Positions 1 to 6,398 of a stretch of DNA of 20,267 bases are shown piece after piece (the stretch's first letter is position 1; every line of letters starts with the position of its first letter). Location: positions 9,672-29,938 of the forward strand of contig DMES01000032.1 in NCBI GenBank assembly GCA_003450815.1. Direction: 5' to 3'. The stretch comes from Elusimicrobiota bacterium (GTDB taxonomy: Bacteria > Elusimicrobiota > Elusimicrobia > Elusimicrobiales > UBA9959). The position numbers and the translations under genes were made by a program. The notes under the pieces are model-generated. The model did not search any database. It saw only the letters and a program-made list of their open reading frames with translations, and was not told the origin of the DNA.

Positions 1-641
1 ACCTCAAAAAGCTCATCCATGGTGCCGAAACCGCCGGGGAACGCCACCAGCGCCCGCGCCCGCATGACAAAATGCATTTTTCTGACGGCAAAGTAATGGA
101 ACCGGAAACAGAATTCCGGCGACACATAAGGGTTGGGCGCCTGTTCGCTCGGCAGCGTGATATTCAGCCCTATGGTTTTTGCCCCCGCCTCATACGCCCC
201 GCGGTTTGCCGCTTCCATTATGCCGGGGCCGCCGCCGGTTACTACGATCAGCTTCCTTCCGTCCAGGCTGTTTTCGGCGACAAGTCTTCCAAGATTGCGG
301 GCCTCCTCGTAATATTTTACGGAGCTCATCAGCCGTCGTACCGCTGCAAGGTTTTTCCGCAATTCCTTGTCTTTAGGGTTTCGCTTTACAAGCTTCTGAA
401 GTTCAAGTATCCGCTCTTCAGACTCCTGCCTGTCCCAGGTGCGGGCGCTGCCAAAAACCACCACTGTATCGGTAACATTGTGATCGGCAAGATACAGCTC
501 AGGCTTCAGCAATTCAAGCTGAAGTCGCACCGGCCGCAGTTCTTCCCGGCTTAAAAAATCGGCGTCGGCATAAGCCCTTCTGTAAGCATGGGAGCGTTTG
601 AGGGCAAACGCCTGTTTTATAAGTTGTTTTTTTGTAGGCAC
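1..641 (-). CDS. LOG-family protein (lysine-decarboxylase-like phosphoribohydrolase), C-terminus cut by window edge
   Basis: Only the first 213 residues lie in the window. Visible motifs are GGGPGIMEA (residues 136-144), an Arg-Lys pair at 187-188, and PGGFGTMDE (202-210). The last is the signature PGGxGTxxE of the LOG/TIGR00730 family, which hydrolyses nucleoside 5'-monophosphates to free base and ribose 5-phosphate. The Rossmann core begins near VVVFGSA (60-66). About 55 polar residues precede it, a longer N-terminus than in the smallest LOG proteins. I start it at GTG 641-639 because a good ribosome binding site, AAGGAG, sits 7 bases upstream. It follows dxs on the same strand after a 151-base spacer, so co-transcription is possible but not shown. 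The true substrate (cytokinin-type, purine or pyrimidine nucleotide) cannot be told from sequence. Family assignment is confident. Confidence 0.9.
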   Translation of the reverse strand, partial: MPTKKQLIKQAFALKRSHAYRRAYADADFLSREELRPVRLQLELLKPELYLADHNVTDTVVVFGSARTWDRQESEERILELQKLVKRNPKDKELRKNLAAVRRLMSSVKYYEEARNLGRLVAENSLDGRKLIVVTGGGPGIMEAANRGAYEAGAKTIGLNITLPSEQAPNPYVSPEFCFRFHYFAVRKMHFVMRARALVAFPGGFGTMDELFE

Positions 642-648
642 TTGAGAT

Positions 649-654
649 CTCCTT
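649..654 (-). promoter_or_regulatory. Ribosome binding site AAGGAG deciding the GTG start of the LOG gene
   Basis: On the minus strand AAGGAG is followed by 7 bases (ATCTCAA) and then GTG. No ATG in frame lies nearby upstream, so this site fixes the start of the LOG-family gene at 641. Confidence 0.75.
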
Positions 655-668
655 TTCAGCGAGCGGTT

Positions 669-776
669 AGCATGCAAGTGTAGTCTTCTTGCAGCTAGTA
701 GGCTTGTATGCTGGTATGCTTTTTCAAGAATTTATTAGAAAGATCTACTAGCCTACTCGCTTACAAGCCTACCAGC
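669..776. repeat. Cluster of short inverted repeats between dxs and the LOG gene
   Basis: Two overlapping inverted pairs are visible. GCTAGTAGGCTTGTA at 694-708 pairs with TACAAGCCTACCAGC at 762-776 (14 of 15 complementary). AGCATGCAAG at 669-678 pairs with CTTGTATGCT at 703-712 (9 of 10). A third related piece, TACTAGCCTACT, lies at 747-758. The unit GTAGGCTNGTA is thus present about three times in both orientations. The structure has no terminal T-run and does not look like a simple intrinsic terminator. It could be a short intergenic palindromic (REP/MITE-like) repeat. Confidence 0.6.
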
Positions 777-792
777 AATCTTTCCAGCAAAA

Positions 793-2685
793 TTATTTAT
801 TCCCCGCGCCGACTGCCCGGCTTTGAATACCCGACATCCAGGCAGCCGCGTTAGCGGCTATCCCAGAAGCGTCCAGCCCCAGCTCCGCATAAAGTTCGTC
901 CGGTTTTCCCTGCTCAATATAATTATCCGGGATACCCATACACAGCACACGCGCCTCTAAGCCAGCGGCGTTCATGCCCTCAAGCACGGCCGAGCCGAAG
1001 CCTCCGGCCAAAGCGTTGTCTTCCACCGTTACAAGGCGTCCGCAAAGGCCGCAAGCTTCTTTCAAAAGCTCCAGGTCCAGCGGTTTTATAAAACGCATAT
1101 CGGCCACCCCCGCGTCTATTCCTTTGGCTTTAAGCAGGCGCGCCGCTTCCAGGGCCGGGTGGACCCGGTTCCCTACGGCAAGTATATTTATATCCCCGCC
1201 TTTTGAAAACCAGCGGCCTTTGCCCAGCGGGTAGTTTTTAAATTCAGCGTCCATCTCCACGCCGAAAGCCCGGCCGCGCGGGTAGCGGATCACCACCGGC
1301 ATATTGTAGCCAAAAGCGCTTGAAAGCATGTTTTGTAGTTCATTCTCATCGGCGGGAGCCATAACGGCGATATCGGGCAGCATCCGGAAAAGCGACAGGT
1401 CAAAAACACCGTGATGCGTGGGGCCGTCTTCACCCACAAGTCCCGCCCGGTCAAGAGCGACCACAACAGGCAGCTTTTGCAGACAGATGTCATGCATTAT
1501 CTGGTCAAAGGCACGCTGTATGAAAGAGGAATATATGGCCGCCACGGGTTTAAGGCCTTCGGCAGCCAGCCCCGCCGCGAAGGTCAGCGCGTGTTCTTCC
1601 GCGATGCCGACATCGTAATACCGCTTGGGAAAAGTATCCCGGAATTTATCAAGGCCCGTCCCCTCAGGCATGGCCGCCGTGATGGCGCATATTTTCTGGT
1701 TTTTTTCCGCCAGGCGGACCATGGCGGCGCCGAAGACTTTTGTAAACGACGGCGCGGATACTGGCGCCTTTTTAGCTTCACCCGTTTCCAGGTTGAATAC
1801 AGGAGCGCCATGGAATTCCGTGGGCTCCTCTTCAGCGGGCTCATAACCCTTGCCTTTCTTGGTTACCACATGAAGCAGCACCGGGCCTTTCATATCCTTT
1901 AAATACCCCAACACCTCGGTAAGTTCGGTGATATTATGGCCGTTCACCGGCCCGAAATAAGTAAACCCCATTTCCTCAAAGGTCATGCCCGGGAAAAGCA
2001 AAACGCGGGTGCGTTTTGCCACCTTAAGAATGCTTTTGCCCCAGAACTGAAAGCGATTAAGAAAAACCTCAGCCTTGCGCTCCGCGCTCTGCACCGTGCC
2101 GAGGGTAAGAAGCTTGGTCAATATCCGCCCGAGCCGCCCCACGCGCGTTGAGATGAACATCTGGTTATCATTCAGTACGGCAAGCAGGTCAGTGCCTGAC
2201 TGGCCGATGTTCTGCAGGGCCTCCCAGGCCATACCGCCGGTCATGCAGCCGTCGGAGACCACCGCAACAACCTTATGCAGGGAACCGCTGAGATCCCTTG
2301 AAGCGGCCATACCCGAGGCAGCGGAAAGCGCCGTTGAGGCGTGTCCCGCCCCGAAGGCGTCATGCGGCGACTCATGGCGCTTTAAAAACCCGGAAAGGCC
2401 GTTTTTCTGGCGTATGGTTTTAAACCCTTCCTGACGGCCGGTAAGCAGCTTATGGGCGTAGGCCTGGTGCCCTGTATCAAAGACTATTTTATCCGCCGGC
2501 GAGTTATAAACATAATGAAGGGCCACTATCAGGTCAGTAGCGCCAAGGCTTGAAGCCAGGTGTCCGCCGGTTTTGCTGATGGAATTCAGGATGGTTCCGC
2601 GTATTTCCGCGGCCACCGCATCCAATGCCTCGAGCGGAAGTTTCTTAAGATCCTGGGGGCCCTTGATATTGGGTAGGTATTTCAT
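793..2685 (-). CDS. dxs: 1-deoxy-D-xylulose-5-phosphate synthase
   Basis: The 630-residue protein is full length (E. coli Dxs is about 620). It condenses pyruvate and glyceraldehyde 3-phosphate to DXP, the first step of the MEP isoprenoid pathway, using thiamine diphosphate. Landmarks are His42 in TGGHLASSLG, DTGHQAYAHK (70-79), the diphosphate/Mg site SDGCMTGG (144-151) with NDNQ at 172-175, the catalytic Glu363 in GIAEEHALTFAAG, and DRAGLVGEDGPTHHG (412-426). The first Gly of the usual GDG motif is Ser here, a mild oddity. The pyrimidine domain and C-terminal transketolase domain follow in normal order. The start is ATG 2685 with AAGGAGA about 11 bases upstream. It lies 24 bases downstream of the prenyl synthase gene, and the two probably form one isoprenoid operon. 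Confidence 0.97.
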   Translation of the reverse strand: MKYLPNIKGPQDLKKLPLEALDAVAAEIRGTILNSISKTGGHLASSLGATDLIVALHYVYNSPADKIVFDTGHQAYAHKLLTGRQEGFKTIRQKNGLSGFLKRHESPHDAFGAGHASTALSAASGMAASRDLSGSLHKVVAVVSDGCMTGGMAWEALQNIGQSGTDLLAVLNDNQMFISTRVGRLGRILTKLLTLGTVQSAERKAEVFLNRFQFWGKSILKVAKRTRVLLFPGMTFEEMGFTYFGPVNGHNITELTEVLGYLKDMKGPVLLHVVTKKGKGYEPAEEEPTEFHGAPVFNLETGEAKKAPVSAPSFTKVFGAAMVRLAEKNQKICAITAAMPEGTGLDKFRDTFPKRYYDVGIAEEHALTFAAGLAAEGLKPVAAIYSSFIQRAFDQIMHDICLQKLPVVVALDRAGLVGEDGPTHHGVFDLSLFRMLPDIAVMAPADENELQNMLSSAFGYNMPVVIRYPRGRAFGVEMDAEFKNYPLGKGRWFSKGGDINILAVGNRVHPALEAARLLKAKGIDAGVADMRFIKPLDLELLKEACGLCGRLVTVEDNALAGGFGSAVLEGMNAAGLEARVLCMGIPDNYIEQGKPDELYAELGLDASGIAANAAAWMSGIQSRAVGAGNK

Positions 2686-2709
2686 AAATCAAAAAGTCTC
2701 CTTCTACCG

Positions 2710-3645
2710 CTACTTTTCACGACTATAAACGAATTCCGCAATATCTGAAAGTATTTTTTTCTTCTCCGGCCGGCCGGAAAGCCGGCGCAAGTCTCTTTTT
2801 GCCTCAATCATCAAAGATGCAGCCTTTTTTTTGGCGCTATTGAGGCCGAAAAGGGAAACATAGGTGAGCTTTTTATTTTTCAGGTCGCTGCCGTTTTTGC
2901 CAAGCTTTTTTTTGTCGCCTGTAACATCAAGGATATCATCGGATATCTGGAAACACAGCCCGATTTTACGCGCAAAAGCGGACAACGCCCTGGAATCGCC
3001 GTCTGGAGCCCCGGCGAGCGCCGCGCCCATTTCCACCGAGGCCATAAGCAGGTCTGCGGTTTTATGAAGATGGATATATTTAAGCAGCCCCGCCCCCTTC
3101 AACCTGACGGCGGTAGACATTTTCCCGGCGGAAGCGAAGCCTTCCGCTTCCAGATCAGCGGCCTGGCCGGAAACCATGCCGCAGGCGCCAGCGTGTCGCG
3201 CTAGAACTGAAACTGCTTTAAGGACATTGCCTCTTTTATTTTTTCCAAGCGAAGTCTTTGCCATGGAGGCTAAAATAAAAAAAGCGTCGGTAAGCAGCGC
3301 ATCGCCGGCAAGTATAGCAAGAGCTTCGCCGTAAACCTTATGGTTCGTCGGCCTTCCCCGGCGCAGCTCATCGTCATCCATAGCCGGCAAGTCGTCGTGA
3401 ATAAGGGAATAGGTATGCACCATTTCAAGCGCGCAGGCGGCTGGAAGCACAGCGCGGAAGCTGCCGCCGTAAAGTTCGTAGACCGCCCCCAAAAGCGCCG
3501 GGCGCAGCCTTTTTCCGCCGGCGGAAAGCGAATAAAGCATGGCTTCTCTTAATTTTGGGTGGGAGGTTTCAAGACCGTTTATAAAACCCGGCAAAGCGCC
3601 GTCCACAGCGGCCGCTTTTCGCGCCAGATACTCTTTAACGTTCAT
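2710..3645 (-). CDS. ispA: Polyprenyl (farnesyl/geranylgeranyl) diphosphate synthase, IspA type
   Basis: This 311-residue trans-prenyltransferase joins IPP to allylic diphosphates. It has the N-terminal GGKRLRP (43-49), the first Asp-rich motif DDLPAMD (84-90) with the two-residue insertion of type II FPP synthases and plant-type GGPP synthases, RRGRPT (95-100), GQAADLE (160-166), and the second Asp-rich motif DDILD (236-240). Tyr79, five residues before the first Asp motif, favours a C15 product as in E. coli IspA, but chain length is not certain. Residues 168-190 are a little longer than usual before the HKT motif. The ATG at 3645 has no Shine-Dalgarno sequence, while a TATAAT lies 7 bases ahead, suggesting a leaderless message. 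Located between the PorV-like gene and dxs, it likely supplies substrate for quinone, undecaprenyl or carotenoid-type lipids. Confidence 0.93.
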   Translation of the reverse strand: MNVKEYLARKAAAVDGALPGFINGLETSHPKLREAMLYSLSAGGKRLRPALLGAVYELYGGSFRAVLPAACALEMVHTYSLIHDDLPAMDDDELRRGRPTNHKVYGEALAILAGDALLTDAFFILASMAKTSLGKNKRGNVLKAVSVLARHAGACGMVSGQAADLEAEGFASAGKMSTAVRLKGAGLLKYIHLHKTADLLMASVEMGAALAGAPDGDSRALSAFARKIGLCFQISDDILDVTGDKKKLGKNGSDLKNKKLTYVSLFGLNSAKKKAASLMIEAKRDLRRLSGRPEKKKILSDIAEFVYSREK

Positions 3646-3652
3646 TGGTTAG

Positions 3653-3658
3653 ATTATA
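3653..3658 (-). promoter_or_regulatory. Consensus -10 box just ahead of the ispA start (leaderless-type promoter)
   Basis: The minus strand reads TATAAT, then 7 bases, then the ATG of the prenyl synthase gene. Initiation 7-8 bases downstream of the -10 box would put the transcript start at the start codon itself. No clear -35 hexamer is seen in the 35-base gap, and there is no ribosome binding site, which fits a leaderless transcript. Confidence 0.5.
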
Positions 3659-3680
3659 CAAAAATAGAAAGCGACAGCTT

Positions 3681-4727
3681 TTACCAGATAAACTGCACGC
3701 CTATCCGGCTGGTGGCGCCAAGAGCGCCGTAGTCCATATAGGAATAGTCAAGTCTCGCTCCGTGTATAAAGCTTGTCTTATCGGAAAGGCGATCAAAATT
3801 CATGCCTATCCCTCCGCTTAAATGGGAGCCTGAATCTTTCTGCGTCTTATAGCCGATACGCACCTGGAACATTTTGAGGATATCAGCTTCAAGCCCGGTG
3901 GCGCTGAAGATAGAGTTGTCCGAGTATTTTATCAGGTCTGAAGCCAGCGTAAAAACCATTGTGTTATTTCTGGAATGGAGGTCTTTGGCAAGGCCAAAGC
4001 GCAATTCGCCGGGTAAAGAGTAGCTTTCCCTGACGAATTTCTGCTTCCCCCCTAAATTCAAGGCTGAAACCCCCAGATGAAAATGGTGTGGAAGAACCAG
4101 CAGAGCGCCAAAATCACAAGCATAGGTTTCAGCGCTGTAGCGGTCCAGAGTTTCACTGATACGCCTGACGCTGACTCCCAGCGCAAGTCTGAAAGCTTTT
4201 GGGCGGTATCTTTTCACAGGGTACACATTGGTCCAGCTGGGACTGATAAGCATGGGGTCAAGCATGCCTATATCATCATTAAAATGCGGCCAGGATTGGG
4301 AATACGATAATAGCCAAAGCTGGTGAGAGGTGGAAGTTCTGCCGACGGGCATGTCATTCTTGTCGTAAGCGTCGATCTTCCCGCTTGAAAGAGAAGAAAA
4401 GCCAAGCCCTATAGTACCGAAAGGCGCTCGGTAAGAGGCAGCCGCGTATTCCTGGGTAACTCCTCGAAAATACTGGTTGTGAGTACCGGAGAAGGAATTA
4501 TAGCTGAGCAATCCCAGCCCGGCAGGATTGTACAGTATGGAATCCGGTCCCACCATTGCGGTGTATGCTTCGCCAAGTCCGGTGGGCACGGCAGCAACCG
4601 GGATTTTAAGGAAATTAGCCGAAGTAGTACCCGGGGAAGCGGCCAGGCTGAGGGAGGCGCAGCACAACAGGACGCCGGGGAAAAACGCCCGCGCCAGAAA
4701 GCCGCTAATGTAAGCTCGTTTACCCAT
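3681..4727 (-). CDS. PorV/PorQ-like (UPF0164 family) outer-membrane beta-barrel protein
   Basis: From ATG 4727 this is 348 residues with a signal peptide (hydrophobic stretch ending LSLAAS). The segment after it is typical of PorV/UPF0164 proteins: SANFLKIP, GLGEAYTAM, then DSILYNPAGLG near the N-terminus, followed by alternating barrel strands. It ends in ...GVQFIW, an aromatic C-terminal residue as expected for BAM-inserted proteins. PorV of Bacteroidota is the outer-membrane shuttle of the type IX secretion system; homologues in other phyla are mostly uncharacterised. The open frame extends upstream to a TTG at 4799, but that stretch carries a good promoter, so I prefer the ATG, although no strong ribosome binding site precedes it. 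It lies 35 bases ahead of ispA on the same strand. Its role is inferred only at family level. Confidence 0.85.
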   Translation of the reverse strand: MGKRAYISGFLARAFFPGVLLCCASLSLAASPGTTSANFLKIPVAAVPTGLGEAYTAMVGPDSILYNPAGLGLLSYNSFSGTHNQYFRGVTQEYAAASYRAPFGTIGLGFSSLSSGKIDAYDKNDMPVGRTSTSHQLWLLSYSQSWPHFNDDIGMLDPMLISPSWTNVYPVKRYRPKAFRLALGVSVRRISETLDRYSAETYACDFGALLVLPHHFHLGVSALNLGGKQKFVRESYSLPGELRFGLAKDLHSRNNTMVFTLASDLIKYSDNSIFSATGLEADILKMFQVRIGYKTQKDSGSHLSGGIGMNFDRLSDKTSFIHGARLDYSYMDYGALGATSRIGVQFIW

Positions 4728-4766
4728 AAAGCCATAGGCAGCCGCAGTCCTGGCTCCGCCGCCGTT

Positions 4767-4799
4767 ATTATAGTATACACCAGTATCTGTTTTTTTCAA
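4767..4799 (-). promoter_or_regulatory. Sigma70-type promoter of the PorV-like gene
   Basis: The minus strand has TTGAAA (4794-4799), a 16-base spacer, then TATACT (4772-4777). An overlapping TATAAT lies at 4767-4772. Transcription would start near 4765, inside the upstream extension of the open reading frame. This argues against the TTG at 4799 as start codon and for the ATG at 4727. Confidence 0.6.
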
Positions 4800-4815
4800 T
4801 AGCTAAATATCACAG

Positions 4816-4843
4816 CCCGGAAAACCCGCCTGATTTTCCCGGG
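4816..4843. repeat. Imperfect hairpin upstream of the PorV-like gene promoter
   Basis: CCCGGAAAA (4816-4824) pairs with TTTTCCCGGG (4834-4843) with one bulged base and a 9-base loop. The minus-strand core GACCCGGGAAAATC resembles the arm GACCCTGAAAAATC of the larger hairpin at 11060-11106. The pair may therefore be one repeat family. Confidence 0.4.
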
Positions 4844-4903
4844 TCAATCAGCCCCCGCGATGTTCTTCAACCAGGTGGGAGTGCGCCTGCCGTGCGCGTC
4901 AAT

Positions 4904-4935
4904 AAAAAGGGCGGGAGTTGCCTCCCGCCCTTTTT
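4904..4935. terminator. Perfect 14-bp bidirectional terminator hairpin
   Basis: AAAAAGGGCGGGAG (4904-4917) and CTCCCGCCCTTTTT (4922-4935) form a perfect GC-rich stem with loop TTGC. The stem ends in an A/T tract on both sides, so it can act on either strand. It is the second hairpin downstream of the minus-strand clostripain-family gene and isolates it from the PorV-like gene. Confidence 0.9.
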
Positions 4936-4939
4936 GATT

Positions 4940-4967
4940 AAAAAATTCAGTTCAGACTGAATTTTTT
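4940..4967. terminator. First hairpin terminator just after the clostripain-family gene
   Basis: AAAAAATTCAG (4940-4950) and CTGAATTTTTT (4957-4967) form a perfect 11-bp stem with a 6-base loop, three bases past the stop codon of the minus-strand protease gene. With the GC-rich hairpin at 4904-4935 it makes a tandem terminator. Confidence 0.8.
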
Positions 4968-4970
4968 GTG

Positions 4971-6236
4971 TTATTTCATCCACTTTATGAAGTCATCCCA
5001 GTTTGAGTCGGCCGCCCATTTAAGAACATCATAGGAGGCTGTATACGCCGTTGGGATATAGATAGCAAGCCCCGTGGCATTTGCGTACTTCGCGCCAATC
5101 GCCCGGTTGCTTATAACCACGTCGCTCTTTATGAAGCCAAGCAGGGTTTTCCCCTTTGCCACAACCGCCTGGCTAGCGGCCGCGTCATCAACAAGCTTCA
5201 CGAAGTGATAGACATCCTTGTTTGACGCGTAGTAGAAAGCCTGGGCTTTGCTCCGCGCACTTTTGGCGTTGGCAAGCTCACCGGCTTTCATTACTTCGGC
5301 GGCCCAGTCATTTATCAGCACGGTGAATTTATCCAGCGCGGCTGTTTTAATAGCGGACTGTGTGGCTCCCTGGTTAACGCTCTGGTAATGGTCGCCGTAG
5401 GAATTAACCATGGCTATGGACAGCTCAGCGGAGGACATACCGGGTTTTGCGGCCAGCGGCCCAAGCCAGGTGTTATAAGTATAACCGTCTCCGGGCTCGG
5501 TTTCCTCGGAAGCAACGATATACTCGGCGTAATTCTTTACTTCATAGCCCACCTCAACCATCTGCATCAGACAGGCGTCCATGCTAAGAATATCAATTTT
5601 GCCTATCTGCTCCATGGCCTGCCTGAGCTGGGGCGTGGTTATGTGGTTGCGGGATTCGTCATCGTAGGAGATGCCTTTCTCGGATTCAAAGGTGACATCC
5701 TTATTCCAGCCGGAACCATGATTCCAGACCACCAGCGCGTAATGGCGCGCGGGGTAATTGCTCATGGCCCACTTGGTGAATTCCACCAGATGGTTCCAAT
5801 CCCCCATGTCGGTCTTGGCTATTTCCATAACCACTGGAGAAGTAATAGCTGAAAGATTGGCGTCTTTCTGCACCAGATAGCGCCGCGTGCTTTTCCAGTC
5901 TCCGTCTGCAGTGGAATACCCCGCAATGCGACCCAGTTCAGCCACTACATTCACATTGGCGTCGGAACCCACCATTTCCATCTCATTTACATCCTTAAGG
6001 CCGTACTCTTCCAGGTTGTTCTTGGCGTTAACGTAGACCATTACGGTCCATTCTTTAGACGCCGCTGCCTGAACCTGGGGCAGCGGGATTATTTCCGCGC
6101 CCGGATTTGCCGCTTTAAGCCGGCTGACCATTTGGGAAACACTGCCGGTCTGGTCAAAGGTAATATTACCGTCCAGCGCGAACGCGCATGAAACCAGGCT
6201 GAGACAAGCCAAAACTCCCAATAACCTATTACGCAT
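4971..6236 (-). CDS. Secreted clostripain-family (peptidase C11) cysteine protease
   Basis: From ATG 6236 it is 421 residues. The signal peptide ends near SCAFA (about residue 20), so the enzyme is exported; a Cys in that stretch does not make a convincing lipobox. The catalytic domain begins at WTVMVYVNAKNNLEEYGLKD, with NEMEMVGS following. The catalytic His is in VVWNHGSGW (His173) and the catalytic Cys in SMDACLMQM (Cys222), the arrangement of clostripain, which cleaves after Arg or Lys. The open frame extends two codons further to TTG 6242, but the ribosome binding site GGAGG (6243-6247) abuts that codon and is correctly spaced from the ATG. It is divergent from the motor operon and closed by tandem terminators, so it is probably a single-gene unit. 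Natural substrate is unknown; surface-protein maturation or nutrition are both possible. Confidence 0.93.
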   Translation of the reverse strand: MRNRLLGVLACLSLVSCAFALDGNITFDQTGSVSQMVSRLKAANPGAEIIPLPQVQAAASKEWTVMVYVNAKNNLEEYGLKDVNEMEMVGSDANVNVVAELGRIAGYSTADGDWKSTRRYLVQKDANLSAITSPVVMEIAKTDMGDWNHLVEFTKWAMSNYPARHYALVVWNHGSGWNKDVTFESEKGISYDDESRNHITTPQLRQAMEQIGKIDILSMDACLMQMVEVGYEVKNYAEYIVASEETEPGDGYTYNTWLGPLAAKPGMSSAELSIAMVNSYGDHYQSVNQGATQSAIKTAALDKFTVLINDWAAEVMKAGELANAKSARSKAQAFYYASNKDVYHFVKLVDDAAASQAVVAKGKTLLGFIKSDVVISNRAIGAKYANATGLAIYIPTAYTASYDVLKWAADSNWDDFIKWMK

Positions 6237-6242
6237 TTTCAA

Positions 6243-6247
6243 CCTCC
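6243..6247 (-). promoter_or_regulatory. Ribosome binding site deciding the ATG start of the clostripain-family gene
   Basis: GGAGG on the minus strand is followed by TTGAAA and then ATG 6236. The spacing of 6 bases is ideal for the ATG. It leaves no room for initiation at the TTG at 6242. Confidence 0.75.
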
Positions 6248-6256
6248 ACTTTCTAT

Positions 6257-6285
6257 ATTATAAGATGCCGGAATAATCCTATTAA
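6257..6285 (-). promoter_or_regulatory. Promoter of the clostripain-family gene
   Basis: A perfect TATAAT (6257-6262) lies 17 bases downstream of TTAATA (6280-6285, 4 of 6 matches to TTGACA) on the minus strand. The expected start near 6250 gives a short leader carrying the GGAGG site. It shares the divergent 162-base spacer with the plus-strand motor operon promoter. Confidence 0.6.
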
Positions 6286-6334
6286 ATGCCAGTTCCGCTA
6301 GTCAAGGCGAATTTTAGCCCTGGGATTTTTTTAA

Positions 6335-6364
6335 TTGTGCCGGAGGCTTCAATAATAATATAAT
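6335..6364 (+). promoter_or_regulatory. Promoter of the FliFG-MotA-MotB-MotB'-TPR operon
   Basis: TTGTGC (6335-6340), an 18-base spacer and a perfect TATAAT (6359-6364) precede the first gene by 34 bases. The fusion gene also has an AGAGG ribosome binding site 9 bases before its ATG. I see no operator-like palindrome in the divergent spacer. Confidence 0.6.
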
Positions 6365-6398
6365 AGCCGGTACATTAACTGAACAGAGGCACATTACA

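Noticed and set aside
72..554. 160-codon plus-strand open frame
   Set aside because: It is antisense to the LOG-family gene, whose PGGFGTMDE and GGGPGIMEA motifs are unmistakable on the minus strand; the plus-strand product resembles nothing.
1411..1902. 163-codon plus-strand open frame within dxs
   Set aside because: Shadow of the dxs coding strand; no plausible protein features or ribosome binding site.
5388..5852. 154-codon plus-strand open frame
   Set aside because: Antisense to the catalytic part of the clostripain-family gene, whose active-site motifs are intact.
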